Shown piece by piece: positions 16,920 to 25,809 of a stretch of 64,000 bases of DNA; positions within the stretch are counted from its first letter, which is position 1, and each line of letters starts with the position of its first letter. This stretch comes from Bacteroidales bacterium (GTDB taxonomy: Bacteria; Bacteroidota; Bacteroidia; Bacteroidales; JAADGE01), in contig JAIORQ010000006.1 of assembly GCA_021108035.1 (NCBI GenBank), forward strand, positions 1 through 64,000, in the 5' to 3' direction. A model generated the notes under the pieces. The model saw only the letters and a program-made list of their open reading frames with translations. It was not told the DNA's origin and searched no databases. The position numbers were made by a program, and so were the translations under genes.

Positions 16920-17471
16920 ATGACTGAAGAAATTATTATAGCCGGATTCGGCGGACAAGGCGTTCTCTCAATGGGAAAAATTCTCGCCTATTCCGGAATT
17001 ATGCAAGATCAAGAAGTAAGTTGGATGCCCTCATACGGACCCGAAATGAGAGGCGGTACAGCAAACGTTACCGTTATATTAAGTGATGAAAGAATAAGCT
17101 CCCCGGTTTTGCAATATTATGATACAGCAATTGTTTTAAACCAACCATCAATGGATAAATTTGAAGAAACTGTTAAACCGGGAGGTTTATTATTATACGA
17201 CCCCAACGGAATTATAAATCCCCCCATAAGAAAAGACATAAATATTTTCAAAATTGAAGGGGCTGCAGAAGCATCTAAAATGAAAAGTTCAAAAACTTTT
17301 AATATGATTGTTTTGGGTGCATATCTAAAAGTAAAACCAATTGTTGAAATGGAAAATGTACTTCAGGGATTGAAGAAATCATTACCGGAAAGGCATCACC
17401 ATCTAATCCCGCTCAATGAAGAAGCCATCAAGGTAGGACTGGAAAAGGTTGAAGAATTTCAAACAGTGTAA
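16920..17471 (+). CDS. 2-oxoacid:ferredoxin oxidoreductase, gamma subunit
   Basis: A 183-residue gamma subunit, with GFGGQGVLSMGKIL from residue 9 and SYGPEMRGGTANVTVILSD, both standard for this family. It completes the delta-alpha-beta-gamma set. The 94-base gap from the beta gene contains a run of TCTAAATTCTAA repeats just before the ATG. A good terminator follows immediately, so the operon ends here. Confidence 0.9.
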   Translation: MTEEIIIAGFGGQGVLSMGKILAYSGIMQDQEVSWMPSYGPEMRGGTANVTVILSDERISSPVLQYYDTAIVLNQPSMDKFEETVKPGGLLLYDPNGIINPPIRKDINIFKIEGAAEASKMKSSKTFNMIVLGAYLKVKPIVEMENVLQGLKKSLPERHHHLIPLNEEAIKVGLEKVEEFQTV

Positions 17472-17476
17472 TTAAA

Positions 17477-17508
17477 AAAGACTTGCAATTTGCAGGTCTT
17501 TTTTTTTA
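17477..17508 (+). terminator. Rho-independent terminator of the oxidoreductase operon
   Basis: AAAGACTTGCA pairs with TGCAGGTCTTT (one mismatch) and runs straight into a T tract, six bases after the gamma-subunit stop. Confidence 0.85.
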
Positions 17509-17557
17509 TTTGAATCACAACAAATCAGCATCTTTAAAAATAAACCATATAAAAATA

Positions 17558-17817
17558 ATGTTCGTAAAACATTAAATTATGGTAGAATGATATCAGATAA
17601 CAAGCAATTGATGTTCGTAGAACATCTAACTTTTTTGATAATGCAATTGTTTGATGTTCTACGAACATCTGTTATGAGCAACTTGTTTTTTACCATAATT
17701 TAAACATTCTACGAATGTTTTTAAATGCAACAAACTGAAATATTTTTATTAATGTTCGCAGAACATTATAACTATGGTAAAATAAATAATCTAACAATTA
17801 GGATGTTCGCAGAACAT
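17558..17817. repeat. cluster of six ATGTTC-NNN-GAACAT palindromes inside larger inverted repeats
   Basis: Copies of a 15-base palindrome, consensus ATGTTCGYAGAACAT, start at 17558, 17611, 17654, 17704 (inverted variant ACATTCTACGAATGT), 17752 and 17803. The first four sit in one long imperfect hairpin: TTAAATTATGGTA near 17571-17583 pairs with TACCATAATTTAA near 17691-17703, with CAAGCAATTG/CAATTG inside. The last two form a second, looser unit. There is no ORF. This may be a MITE family, a processed RNA, or binding sites for a dimeric regulator. The rest of 17472-17852 is empty. Confidence 0.65.
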
Positions 17818-17852
17818 CTAACTATAAATCATAACAAATCAGCGTCCGAACA

Positions 17853-18650
17853 ATGAAAAATAAACTATTAGAAAAAGCAAAAGACCCGAAATACATATCC
17901 GGCATATACAACTATTGCGACCGATGGTGCGAACGTTGTGCTTTCACCTCTAAATGCCTTAATTATTCTCAACTTGATGATAAAAATCTTCTTCATAAGG
18001 ATTTTGACACAGAAAATGAAGAATTTTGGGACGAACTTTCCGACATATATAAAGAAACTATTCAGTTAATTTATGATGTTGCAGAAGAACAAGGCATTGA
18101 TTTAAATGCTGTTGATGAAGAAGATGTTGAACTTGAAATGCAAAAAAGAAAGTCATTAAAAGAAGCTGCAACTAAAAAAAATTATATAAAACTTGCAAAG
18201 AAATATATTGATATCGGCAGAAATTGGCTTGAAAAATCTGAAAATGATTTCCTGAATAAAAAAGAAGAACTCATAAAACAACTTGAATTGCAATTACCTG
18301 AAAAAGACCCTATTAAAGAAGCAAAACAAATAAATAACTTTATTGAAATAATATCATGGTATCTTCATTTTATATATGTTAAATTTATGCGGGCAAGCAC
18401 AAGTAAAATGAATTATATTGAAGATAAAGAAGAAGAATTTTGGGCAAAAGACGACTCCGATGCAACTGCAAAAACAGCACTTATAGCCGTTGAACGTTCA
18501 ATCTCTGCTTGGGCAGTTTTGCTGAAGTTATTCAAAAATAATGAAAATGAAATACTGGACATTCTCGTAATACTAAAAAAAATTGAAAAATCAGCTAAAA
18601 ATGAATTTCCTGATGCAATGAAATTCATAAGGCCCGGATTAGATGAGTAA
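17853..18650 (+). CDS. conserved hypothetical with N-terminal CX3CX2CX5C motif
   Basis: A 265-residue cytoplasmic protein. Four cysteines cluster near the start: C22, C26, C29 and C35 (CDRWCERCAFTSKC), a likely zinc or Fe-S site. The rest is predicted almost all helical and rich in Lys and Glu, with no further conserved cysteines. The start ATG follows the palindrome cluster by 35 bases. I do not recognise a named family. The Cys spacing CX3CX2C matches radical SAM enzymes, but nothing else in the protein does. Confidence 0.6.
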   Translation: MKNKLLEKAKDPKYISGIYNYCDRWCERCAFTSKCLNYSQLDDKNLLHKDFDTENEEFWDELSDIYKETIQLIYDVAEEQGIDLNAVDEEDVELEMQKRKSLKEAATKKNYIKLAKKYIDIGRNWLEKSENDFLNKKEELIKQLELQLPEKDPIKEAKQINNFIEIISWYLHFIYVKFMRASTSKMNYIEDKEEEFWAKDDSDATAKTALIAVERSISAWAVLLKLFKNNENEILDILVILKKIEKSAKNEFPDAMKFIRPGLDE

Positions 18651-18788
18651 GTTAATGTGTTATTTGTTTTTTGCCGGTAAGAATTGTTATATTTAAATCA
18701 GTCAAAATCATTTTAAATCAGTTTCCTTAATTCCTGAAAAAATATTACCTTTACAAAAAATGATTTATTAACTCATAAATAAAAACAA

Positions 18789-19031
18789 ATGAAAAAACTT
18801 TTATTTGCAATTATTTTTGCTGCCTTTTTATTTGGTTGCAAATCTGAAGACAACAACGATAAGGATGATAATTCTGTTATTGATACAATAGTTGTCGAAA
18901 ATAATCCGGAAATATCAGATACAATTGAAATTATTCTGACAGAAGAAGAAGTTGCCTTAAAATCAGATGAAATATTACAAAAATCTGAAGATATTAATTC
19001 TAAATTAGACGATTTATTAAATAACCTATAA
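18789..19031 (+). CDS. small acidic lipoprotein
   Basis: An 80-residue protein with a lipoprotein signal ending AAFLFGCKSE, acylated Cys at 17. The mature part is acidic, beginning with an Asn/Asp-rich linker, and ends in a helix. It precedes the Lys/Glu-rich exported gene by 9 bases and is probably co-transcribed with it. No family recognised. Confidence 0.6.
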   Translation: MKKLLFAIIFAAFLFGCKSEDNNDKDDNSVIDTIVVENNPEISDTIEIILTEEEVALKSDEILQKSEDINSKLDDLLNNL

Positions 19032-19040
19032 TTAAATATC

Positions 19041-19571
19041 ATGAAAAAAATATTATCAATACTGTTAATCACTTGCTTCGTTTTTTTCGCAGGGCAAGCT
19101 ATGGCTCAAAAAACAAATGACAGTGGCGGAAGCGACACAAAAAAAGAACAAAAAATTGACCCTAAAAAAAATGATTTAGATAAAATTAAAGAAAAAGCAG
19201 AAAAAGAAAAGAGAGAAAAAGAAAAGAGAGAAAAGGAAAAAAAAGAAAAAGAAAAAAGAGAAAAGGATAAAAAAGAAAAGAAAGAAAAAGAAAAGAATGA
19301 AAAAAAACAAAAAGAAGAAGGAATAGATGTTGACGACGATAAAATGAAAGATCCTGATAAAAAGTTAGATAAAGCGGACGATAACATAGTAAGAGCAAAA
19401 GAAAAAATTAAAAAAGCATATGATCAACTTGAAAAACAAAAACAAACAAGTAAAATATCTGATGAAAAATATCAAAAGAAAAAAGCTGAAATAGAAGAGT
19501 TGGAAAAAGCCATAAAAGAACTGGAAAAAGAAAGATCAGATATTAAAAAGCATTATAAAAAAAATAAATAA
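19041..19571 (+). CDS. exported Lys/Glu-rich coiled-coil protein
   Basis: A 176-residue protein with a signal peptide (to about residue 22, AMAQ). Residues ~45-95 are an almost pure KEK/REK tract encoded by a purine-only DNA stretch. A DDD-containing linker follows, then a helical coiled coil (residues ~110-170, with EKIKKAYDQLEKQK). It is secreted or periplasmic; the alternating charge predicts a single stable alpha-helix used as a spacer. No enzymatic motif is present. It shares an operon with the small lipoprotein and ends at a strong terminator. Confidence 0.6.
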   Translation: MKKILSILLITCFVFFAGQAMAQKTNDSGGSDTKKEQKIDPKKNDLDKIKEKAEKEKREKEKREKEKKEKEKREKDKKEKKEKEKNEKKQKEEGIDVDDDKMKDPDKKLDKADDNIVRAKEKIKKAYDQLEKQKQTSKISDEKYQKKKAEIEELEKAIKELEKERSDIKKHYKKNK

Positions 19572-19974
19572 ATTATCTAATTGTTTCAAAATGAAAAAGA
19601 CTCATAATTTAAAAATTATGAGTCTTTTTTATAGACACTATCCTAAAAATAACATGAATGTTGATTTTTCTTGATATTAGCATTAATCTTCCTGCTTCAA
19701 TAATCAACACAATAAATTTACTCCGTAAAGATACATGTTTACCTTAATCCCTTTACTAATCTTTATTTCCTTATAAAAATCCTTCGGAAAAACACCTGTC
19801 ATATACAATAGGTATTAACACCCGTTTAAACAAATCAGGTGGTTTTACTCTTATACAGAAGTGTAAAACCCAATATTATTGTATTTTAAAAAAACAAATA
19901 ATTATTCGGGAAAAAGCCGAAAATCCTAACAAATTTGTAAAAAGAGTAGGCAAAAAATTTAAAAATATTAAATT
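19572..19974. other. intergenic region
   Basis: Apart from the terminator at 19594-19629, this 400-base stretch shows no gene, repeat or recognisable promoter. Confidence 0.5.
19594..19629 (+). terminator. Rho-independent terminator
   Basis: AAAAAGACTCATAATTT pairs perfectly with AAATTATGAGTCTTTTT around a 2-base loop, with a T run at the 3' side. It closes the lipoprotein/KE-rich operon. Confidence 0.85.
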
Positions 19975-20418
19975 ATGAAAAAATTTATTTTACTGTTAAC
20001 ATTGGCTTTCTTTATTTCAATCGGAGGAGTAAATGCACAATCTGTTGATGGTACTCTTAAAGTATTACAGGCATGTATAGACTTGCCTCAACTTCAGGAT
20101 TTGTATCCGAAAGCGGAAGACAATGTAACCAAACAAATTTATGTGATGCAACACGGTATATCTTTTCCGAAAGATAAAACTTTACAAATGGACGGCTATA
20201 AAATCATTTACTTGGATAAGTCAGAAATAGAAAGTAAAAATATCAGCAGCTATTTTTTATTTTGGACATTTAAAATAAATGAAAAAGAGGCTTTTGTTGA
20301 ATTTACGTATGAAAATAATTTAACATCAAATAAAGTAAGTCTGAATCTTGCAGAAGAAAACAAAGTTTGGACTGTTTTAGAAACTAAAATAAAAAAGGAG
20401 GATAATTATGAAAAATAA
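19975..20418 (+). CDS. small exported protein upstream of the T9SS adhesin
   Basis: A 147-residue protein with a clear signal peptide (cleavage after GGVNA, about residue 21). The mature part is mixed alpha/beta with no cysteine pattern beyond one Cys and no motif I recognise. Its last 11 bases overlap the start of the adhesin gene, and its 3' end carries the adhesin's strong Shine-Dalgarno, so the two are translationally coupled. It may be an accessory, chaperone or inhibitor of the adhesin. Confidence 0.6.
   Translation: MKKFILLLTLAFFISIGGVNAQSVDGTLKVLQACIDLPQLQDLYPKAEDNVTKQIYVMQHGISFPKDKTLQMDGYKIIYLDKSEIESKNISSYFLFWTFKINEKEAFVEFTYENNLTSNKVSLNLAEENKVWTVLETKIKKEDNYEK
20395..20401 (+). promoter_or_regulatory. 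strong Shine-Dalgarno AAGGAGG for the adhesin
   Basis: AAGGAGG lies 6 bases before ATG 20408. Such strong ribosome-binding sites are rare in Bacteroidota. It fixes 20408 rather than the ATG at 20420 as the start. Confidence 0.7.
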
Positions 20419-23400
20419 TATGAAAATTAAGAAAAGTTTACTCACAATTTTAATAATTGCCCTTACAGGGATGATATTTTTCCCGAAGATATTAAGTGCA
20501 CAAGAAATTATAAATAACGATAAACTAAGATTTGGTAACGGAAGCGAGCAATCAATAAACGTAACAGGAAATCTTCAACAACCATTTTATTATAACAGTA
20601 CATCTACTCTGTGGAGAAAATTGACATATTCAAGCTATCCTCTTGATAATGCTTTTGCTGTCGGGGGCGATGGTACAAACGAATGGAACCTGAACGGAAA
20701 CAGAGTTGATAATCCTTCCATGTCAGGACAAGTTATTGATAAAACAGGTTTTATTTATACTACCGGAGATAACGGATACGGAACAATAATTTCTACCGGA
20801 ACAGTAAACGTAGGAGGTGTTAACTTAGAAGTTGAAAACACATATGAATTAGAAGAAACAAAATCTTATATTACTATTACAAGTAAAGTTACAAATATCA
20901 GCGGAAGCAGTATTTCTAATGTTAGAATTTGGATTGGAACAAGAGATGATTATGTCGGCGGAACAGATTCGCCGCGGAAACAAAAAGGAAATCTTATAGA
21001 CGGATCTTTTGTCCAAATTTCTTCTCCGAGTGAACGAGCTGCTGCACTTTTAATAAAAACATCTGATGAAGGTGTGTTATTTTACACAAACTCTGATAAA
21101 GGTAACAATATTATACAAAGTTGTTGCTCTTGGACTAATGTAATTAATCAAGACCCGAATACAAGTACTATGGACGTAACTAATGACGGGTCTTATGGTT
21201 TTTACGTAAGAATGAATGATTTGGCTAATGGAGCGAGTGATGAATTTACATGGTATTACGCCTCAGGAGAATTAGCTGTTTTAGACGATATTATTGAAGA
21301 TGTTGCTTCAGCAAGCGGGGCTGTCAGCAATATAACTTATACATCTGCTGATTATACTGCAGAAGTTAGTGAAGACGCAACAGGTTATTATATAGTTGTA
21401 CCGGATGGTTCTGTTGCTCCGACTGAAGACCAAATTAAAGCCGGTGTTAATTACACAGGAGCAACAGTTGTCCTAAGCGGCTCTGCTGCAATGACAGCTG
21501 ATGTCGAACACATTTTCGAACTGACAGGCCTTACAGTCGGAACAGATTACGTTTTGTATTTTGTTGCTGAAGATGCTGTTCCTCAATATACAGCAATAAT
21601 TACATCTTCTTTTTCTACATTGCAATATCCTGCAACAGAGATAACTACTCATCCTGCAAATCATCTTAATGTTTGTTTAGCATCTTCTGTTACTTTTGTG
21701 GTAGAAGCCGACGGTCATAATTTAAGTTATCAATGGCAATTAAGCGGTAGTAATATCGGAACAGATTTGCCTTCATTAGCAGTTAACAATATTGAGATGT
21801 CAGATATGGGAGACTATACTTGTATTGTTACAGGGTCAAACGGAACTGTAACAAGCAATATTGCAACTTTATCATTAGATGCTGTAAATCCGACAGTTGT
21901 AACTCAAAACATTACTGTAAATCTTGACGAAACCGGTAATGTATCTATTGAAGCAAACGATATTGATAACGGCTCTTCTGATAATTGCGGAATAAATAGT
22001 ATATCATTGGATATTACAGATTTTACTTGTGCAAATATTGGAACAAATACAGTAAGTTTAAATGTTACTGATGTTTACGGAAATTCTGCTTCAAATACAG
22101 CAACTGTAACTGTTGAAGACGTTACAAATCCCGAAATACCGACTCTCGCAGACGTAACCGGCGAATGTTCAGCAACTGCAACTGCACCAACAACAACAGA
22201 TGTTTGTGCCGGAACAATCACAGGAACAACCTCAGATGCTTTAACTTATTCAACACAAGGAACTCACGTTATTACTTGGAACTTTGATGACGGTAACGGA
22301 AACAGCATTGATGTAACTCAAAATGTAGTTATTGACGATGTTACAAATCCCGAAACACCGACTCTCGAAGACATAACCGCCGAATGCTCTGCAACTGCAA
22401 CAGCACCGTCAACCACTGATAACTGTGCAGGAACAATCACAGGAACAACAACTGACCCCTTAACATATTCTACACAAGGTACTCATGTTATTACTTGGAA
22501 CTTTGACGACGGAAACGGAAACAGCATTGATGTTACACAAAATGTTATTGTTGATGACATTACAGCTCCTGTTCCTGATGTTGCTGAGTTGCCTGAGGTA
22601 ACAGACGAATGCTCTGTAACTCTCATTGCACCGACAGCAACAGATAATTGTGCCGGAACAATTACGGCTACCACAAATGATCCGATAACTTATACAGAAC
22701 AAGATAAATATTTAGTTACTTGGACTTATGATGACAGGAACGGTAACATTACAACACAAATTCAAAATGTTATTATTGAGGATATTACAGCTCCTGTTCC
22801 TGATGTTGCTGAGTTGCCTGAGGTAACAGACGAATGCTCTGTAACTCTCATTGCACCGACAGCAACAGATAATTGTGCCGGAACAATTACGGCTACCACA
22901 AATGATCCGATAACTTATACAGAACAAGATAAATATTTAGTTACTTGGACTTATGATGACAGGAACGGTAACATTACAACACAAATTCAAAATGTTATTA
23001 TTGAGGATATTACAGCTCCTGTTCCTGATGTTGCTGAGTTGCCTGAGGTAACAGACGAATGCTCTGTAACTCTCATTGCACCGACAGCAACAGATAATTG
23101 TGCCGGAACAATTACGGCTACCACAAATGATCCGATAATTTATACAGAACAAGATAAATATTTAGTTACTTGGACTTATGATGACGGGAATGGTAATATT
23201 ACAACACAAATTCAAAATGTTATTATTGAGGATATTACAAGTCCCAAAAATCCGGATCTAAGTGATTTAACTGACGAATGCTCCATAACTGCAACAGCTC
23301 CTACAACATCCGACAACTGTGCAGGAACAATCACAGGAACAACTTCAGATGCTTTAACTTATTCAACACAAGGAACTCACGTTATTACTTGGAACTTTGA

Positions 23401-23974
23401 TGACGGTAACGGAAACAGTATTAATGTTACTCAAAATGTTGTAATTGATGATGTTACTAACCCGACAATATCTTGTATTGAAAATAAGATTATTAGTTTA
23501 AGTAAAGGAGAAACAACTTACACTGTTTCAGGAACCGAGTTTGACCCGGTTTCAACAGATGATAATTGTAATGTGGCAAGCGTTATAAATGATTTTAACG
23601 AATTATCAACATTAGACGGAGCAATATTTCCTGTCGGCACAACAAAAATAGTTTGGACAGTTAAAGATGATGCCGAAAACACAAATACTTGCACCTTTAA
23701 AGTTACGGTAAATGAATATACCGATATTGAAAATTTACGTCAAAACGGAATTTCAATTTATCCTAACCCTACAAACGGAATAATTAACATAGAAACAGGA
23801 AACAACAATATTCAAAATATAAAAATTTCTGATATAACGGGTAAAACATTAATTAAAAAATCCGATATACAACAAAATGAAGCAATTGATTTATCTGAAA
23901 TCGAAAGCGGAATATATATCATCAGCATTCAAACAGATAAAGAAATTTTTACAACTAAAATAATAAAAAAATAA
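20408..23974 (+). CDS. large T9SS-secreted repeat adhesin
   Basis: A 1188-residue cell-surface protein. The signal peptide ends near residue 32 (KILSAQ). Residues ~35-290 form a unique N-terminal domain. A fibronectin-like beta domain follows (~295-410), then an immunoglobulin-like domain (~410-495, with YQWQLSGS and MGDYTCIV). At least six HYR-like repeats of about 75 residues run from ~560, each with DEC...APTxxDNCAGTI and YTEQDKYLVTWTYDD or close variants. Three of these (residues ~718-943) are near-identical at the DNA level. A final HYR-like unit (~1015-1105) precedes the type IX secretion sorting domain (~1108-1188) with ISIYPNPTNGIINI and SGIYIISI. The product is exported to the surface through T9SS, probably for adhesion. 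Ligand unknown. Confidence 0.85.
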   Translation: MKNNMKIKKSLLTILIIALTGMIFFPKILSAQEIINNDKLRFGNGSEQSINVTGNLQQPFYYNSTSTLWRKLTYSSYPLDNAFAVGGDGTNEWNLNGNRVDNPSMSGQVIDKTGFIYTTGDNGYGTIISTGTVNVGGVNLEVENTYELEETKSYITITSKVTNISGSSISNVRIWIGTRDDYVGGTDSPRKQKGNLIDGSFVQISSPSERAAALLIKTSDEGVLFYTNSDKGNNIIQSCCSWTNVINQDPNTSTMDVTNDGSYGFYVRMNDLANGASDEFTWYYASGELAVLDDIIEDVASASGAVSNITYTSADYTAEVSEDATGYYIVVPDGSVAPTEDQIKAGVNYTGATVVLSGSAAMTADVEHIFELTGLTVGTDYVLYFVAEDAVPQYTAIITSSFSTLQYPATEITTHPANHLNVCLASSVTFVVEADGHNLSYQWQLSGSNIGTDLPSLAVNNIEMSDMGDYTCIVTGSNGTVTSNIATLSLDAVNPTVVTQNITVNLDETGNVSIEANDIDNGSSDNCGINSISLDITDFTCANIGTNTVSLNVTDVYGNSASNTATVTVEDVTNPEIPTLADVTGECSATATAPTTTDVCAGTITGTTSDALTYSTQGTHVITWNFDDGNGNSIDVTQNVVIDDVTNPETPTLEDITAECSATATAPSTTDNCAGTITGTTTDPLTYSTQGTHVITWNFDDGNGNSIDVTQNVIVDDITAPVPDVAELPEVTDECSVTLIAPTATDNCAGTITATTNDPITYTEQDKYLVTWTYDDRNGNITTQIQNVIIEDITAPVPDVAELPEVTDECSVTLIAPTATDNCAGTITATTNDPITYTEQDKYLVTWTYDDRNGNITTQIQNVIIEDITAPVPDVAELPEVTDECSVTLIAPTATDNCAGTITATTNDPIIYTEQDKYLVTWTYDDGNGNITTQIQNVIIEDITSPKNPDLSDLTDECSITATAPTTSDNCAGTITGTTSDALTYSTQGTHVITWNFDDGNGNSINVTQNVVIDDVTNPTISCIENKIISLSKGETTYTVSGTEFDPVSTDDNCNVASVINDFNELSTLDGAIFPVGTTKIVWTVKDDAENTNTCTFKVTVNEYTDIENLRQNGISIYPNPTNGIINIETGNNNIQNIKISDITGKTLIKKSDIQQNEAIDLSEIESGIYIISIQTDKEIFTTKIIKK
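22561..23235 (+). repeat. three tandem 225-base repeats in the adhesin
   Basis: Units at 22561-22785, 22786-23010 and 23011-23235. Units 1 and 2 appear identical base for base; unit 3 differs at about four positions, all near its 3' half. Each encodes one 75-residue HYR-like domain. Flanking repeats encode the same fold but are much diverged, so this triplet is a recent amplification. Confidence 0.9.
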
Positions 23975-24007
23975 AGAGTTTCTCAGTTTTTTACAAGTCA
24001 ATTATTA

Positions 24008-24048
24008 AAAAGTTGTCAGACATATTAAATTTGTTTGACAACTTTTTT
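24008..24048 (+). terminator. Rho-independent terminator after the adhesin
   Basis: AAAAGTTGTCA pairs with TGACAACTTTT around a 17-base loop, followed by a run of T, 34 bases after the adhesin stop. Confidence 0.8.
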
Positions 24049-24078
24049 TTAGCTAATTTTATTTTAATTTTCCTTTAT

Positions 24079-24086
24079 TAATTTTG
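24079..24086 (+). promoter_or_regulatory. -7 element TAATTTTG
   Basis: Matches the Bacteroidota -7 consensus TAnnTTTG 79 bases upstream of the lipoprotein gene and just after the adhesin terminator. No TTG is found at the usual spacing, so confidence is limited. Confidence 0.35.
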
Positions 24087-24164
24087 TATAAAATATTATT
24101 TTTGAAAACTTATTAAAACTAATTCAAAAAACAGTTAAACAATTACCTTAATTTTATAAAACAG

Positions 24165-24728
24165 ATGAAACATACAAAAATTATTATCCTCGCATTAATT
24201 GTTACATTTTCTGCCTGTAAATCAGAGAAAACAAATGAATCGGAAAATAAAGAAGATTCAAATAACAAAACAGAAATTAATACCGATTTGTTAAATGCAA
24301 GTGATTCTGCTGTTGTTGTTGCAGACAGTATTATGTATATCACTAACGTAATAAATCCCGATCCTGCAGAAGACTACTATATGGACGAGTGGTTAAGCGG
24401 TGCAAAAACAGAAGTTTTGGCAAATTTCATTTTCAATGCTGTTTATAACAAACGTTTAAAAGCATATAATTATATTACAGGCGAAGAAATGTCCGTACAA
24501 GAAGTTGAAGATCTTGAAAAAGAATGGAAAAGAAAAAATATCGGTCAAATTTTATTTACGGAAGATTGGTATTTTGATGAAAAAGAATTAAAAATGTATA
24601 AACAAGTTAATTCAATAATGCTTGCATACTATACATACAGCGAGGACGGTTTTGTAAGAGGAAATAAAGCCGGTATAAGAATATATCTTAATAATACTAA
24701 ACCAATGAAAGGGGCCCAAGATTATTAA
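24165..24728 (+). CDS. lipoprotein of unknown function
   Basis: A 187-residue lipoprotein: the signal ends LIVTFSACKSE, acylated Cys at 18. An Asn/Glu-rich linker is followed by a compact domain with AYNYITGEEMSVQEVEDLEK and IGQILFTEDWYFDEKELKMY. The second motif faintly resembles GldN/PorN-type gliding or T9SS proteins (EDWYFD...), but the match is weak and no gld neighbours are present. It ends 3 bases before the SerA-like gene. Confidence 0.55.
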   Translation: MKHTKIIILALIVTFSACKSEKTNESENKEDSNNKTEINTDLLNASDSAVVVADSIMYITNVINPDPAEDYYMDEWLSGAKTEVLANFIFNAVYNKRLKAYNYITGEEMSVQEVEDLEKEWKRKNIGQILFTEDWYFDEKELKMYKQVNSIMLAYYTYSEDGFVRGNKAGIRIYLNNTKPMKGAQDY

Positions 24729-24731
24729 ACT

Positions 24732-25673
24732 ATGTTCAAAATTCTCATAGCTGAACCTACTCACGAGAACCTGCAAAATAAACTTAAATCAGCAGGCTTT
24801 ATTTGTGAATACAAACCTGAACTGTCTTTTTCGGAACTTGAAAAAATAATTCCGAACTGTGAAGGACTAATAATCAGAAGTAAATTTAAAATTGAAAAAA
24901 GTTTTATTGATATTGCAACTCAATTAAAATTTATTGCCAGAGCCGGTTCAGGTATGGAAAATATTGATATTGATTATGCTGAAAAGAAAGGCATTTCTTG
25001 CATTAACTCACCGGAAGGAAACAGAGATTCCGTCGGCGAACATACCTTGGGCATGTTGTTAAGTTTACTTCACAAAATCAATATTGCAAATAATGAAGTA
25101 AAAAAAGGAGAATGGAACAGAAAAGCAAATACCGGTGCTGAACTTCAAGGAAAAACTGTAGGTATTCTGGGATACGGAAATATGGGCAGTGCTTTTGCAC
25201 AAAGATTGCAAGGATTTGATATTAATGTTATTGCATACGATAAATACAAAACTCATTTCTCAGATAATATTATAAAAGAAGTTAACACCGAAACTTTTTT
25301 TGAAGAAACTGATATTTTAAGCATTCATGTTCCTTTAACAGAAGAAACAAGGTTTATGATTAATCGGGAATACATAAATAAGTTCAAAAAAAATATCTAC
25401 ATATTAAATACAGCAAGGGGCAAAGTTTTAAAAACTTCTGATCTTGTTTCAAACCTTAAATCAAAAAAAGTCATCGGTGCAGCTTTAGATGTATTAGAAT
25501 ATGAAAAAACACATTTTGAATCAATTATTTTAAATCAAAATTCAGATGATCTCAATTATTTAATACATGCAAACAACGTAATTCTCACTCCTCATGTTGC
25601 AGGAAGTTCCGATGCTTCATATCGTAAAATTGCAGAAGTTTTGGCTGATAAAATAATTAAATTGGAACTTTAA
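24732..25673 (+). CDS. D-2-hydroxyacid dehydrogenase, 3-phosphoglycerate dehydrogenase-like
   Basis: A 313-residue NAD-dependent dehydrogenase. The Rossmann motif GYGNMG lies at 147-152; active-site Arg229 is in NTARG, the acid in LDVLEYE (252-258) and His288 in TPHVAGSS. It has the short SerA form without an ACT domain, so serine feedback inhibition through ACT is not expected. It could be the first enzyme of serine synthesis or another 2-hydroxyacid dehydrogenase; no serB or serC is adjacent. Confidence 0.8.
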   Translation: MFKILIAEPTHENLQNKLKSAGFICEYKPELSFSELEKIIPNCEGLIIRSKFKIEKSFIDIATQLKFIARAGSGMENIDIDYAEKKGISCINSPEGNRDSVGEHTLGMLLSLLHKINIANNEVKKGEWNRKANTGAELQGKTVGILGYGNMGSAFAQRLQGFDINVIAYDKYKTHFSDNIIKEVNTETFFEETDILSIHVPLTEETRFMINREYINKFKKNIYILNTARGKVLKTSDLVSNLKSKKVIGAALDVLEYEKTHFESIILNQNSDDLNYLIHANNVILTPHVAGSSDASYRKIAEVLADKIIKLEL

Positions 25674-25809
25674 AAATAAATATTGCTACATTGCTAAATT
25701 GTTTTACGATTTTCTTTAAACTCACGAATTCGGGACAAGTTTTTACAACTATAACTTGTCGTTTATTATAAAATCTAATTTCTAAAAATACAGGTTACGG
25801 TGTTATTTA

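Noticed and set aside
17558-17817. CRISPR-like array
   Set aside because: The repeats are 15-base palindromes in both orientations with unequal, related spacers; there are no cas genes.
17853-18650. Radical SAM enzyme suggested by CX3CX2C
   Set aside because: The spacing matches, but the rest of the protein is helical and charged, with no glycine-rich GGE or barrel strand pattern, and a fourth cysteine follows.
19106-19398. Ser/Phe- and Leu/Phe-rich minus-strand ORFs
   Set aside because: They are antisense reading of the purine-rich KE tract.
22460-23152. Three repeated Cys/Asn-rich ORFs on the minus strand of the adhesin
   Set aside because: They are antisense shadows of the 225-base repeats and have no independent coding character.
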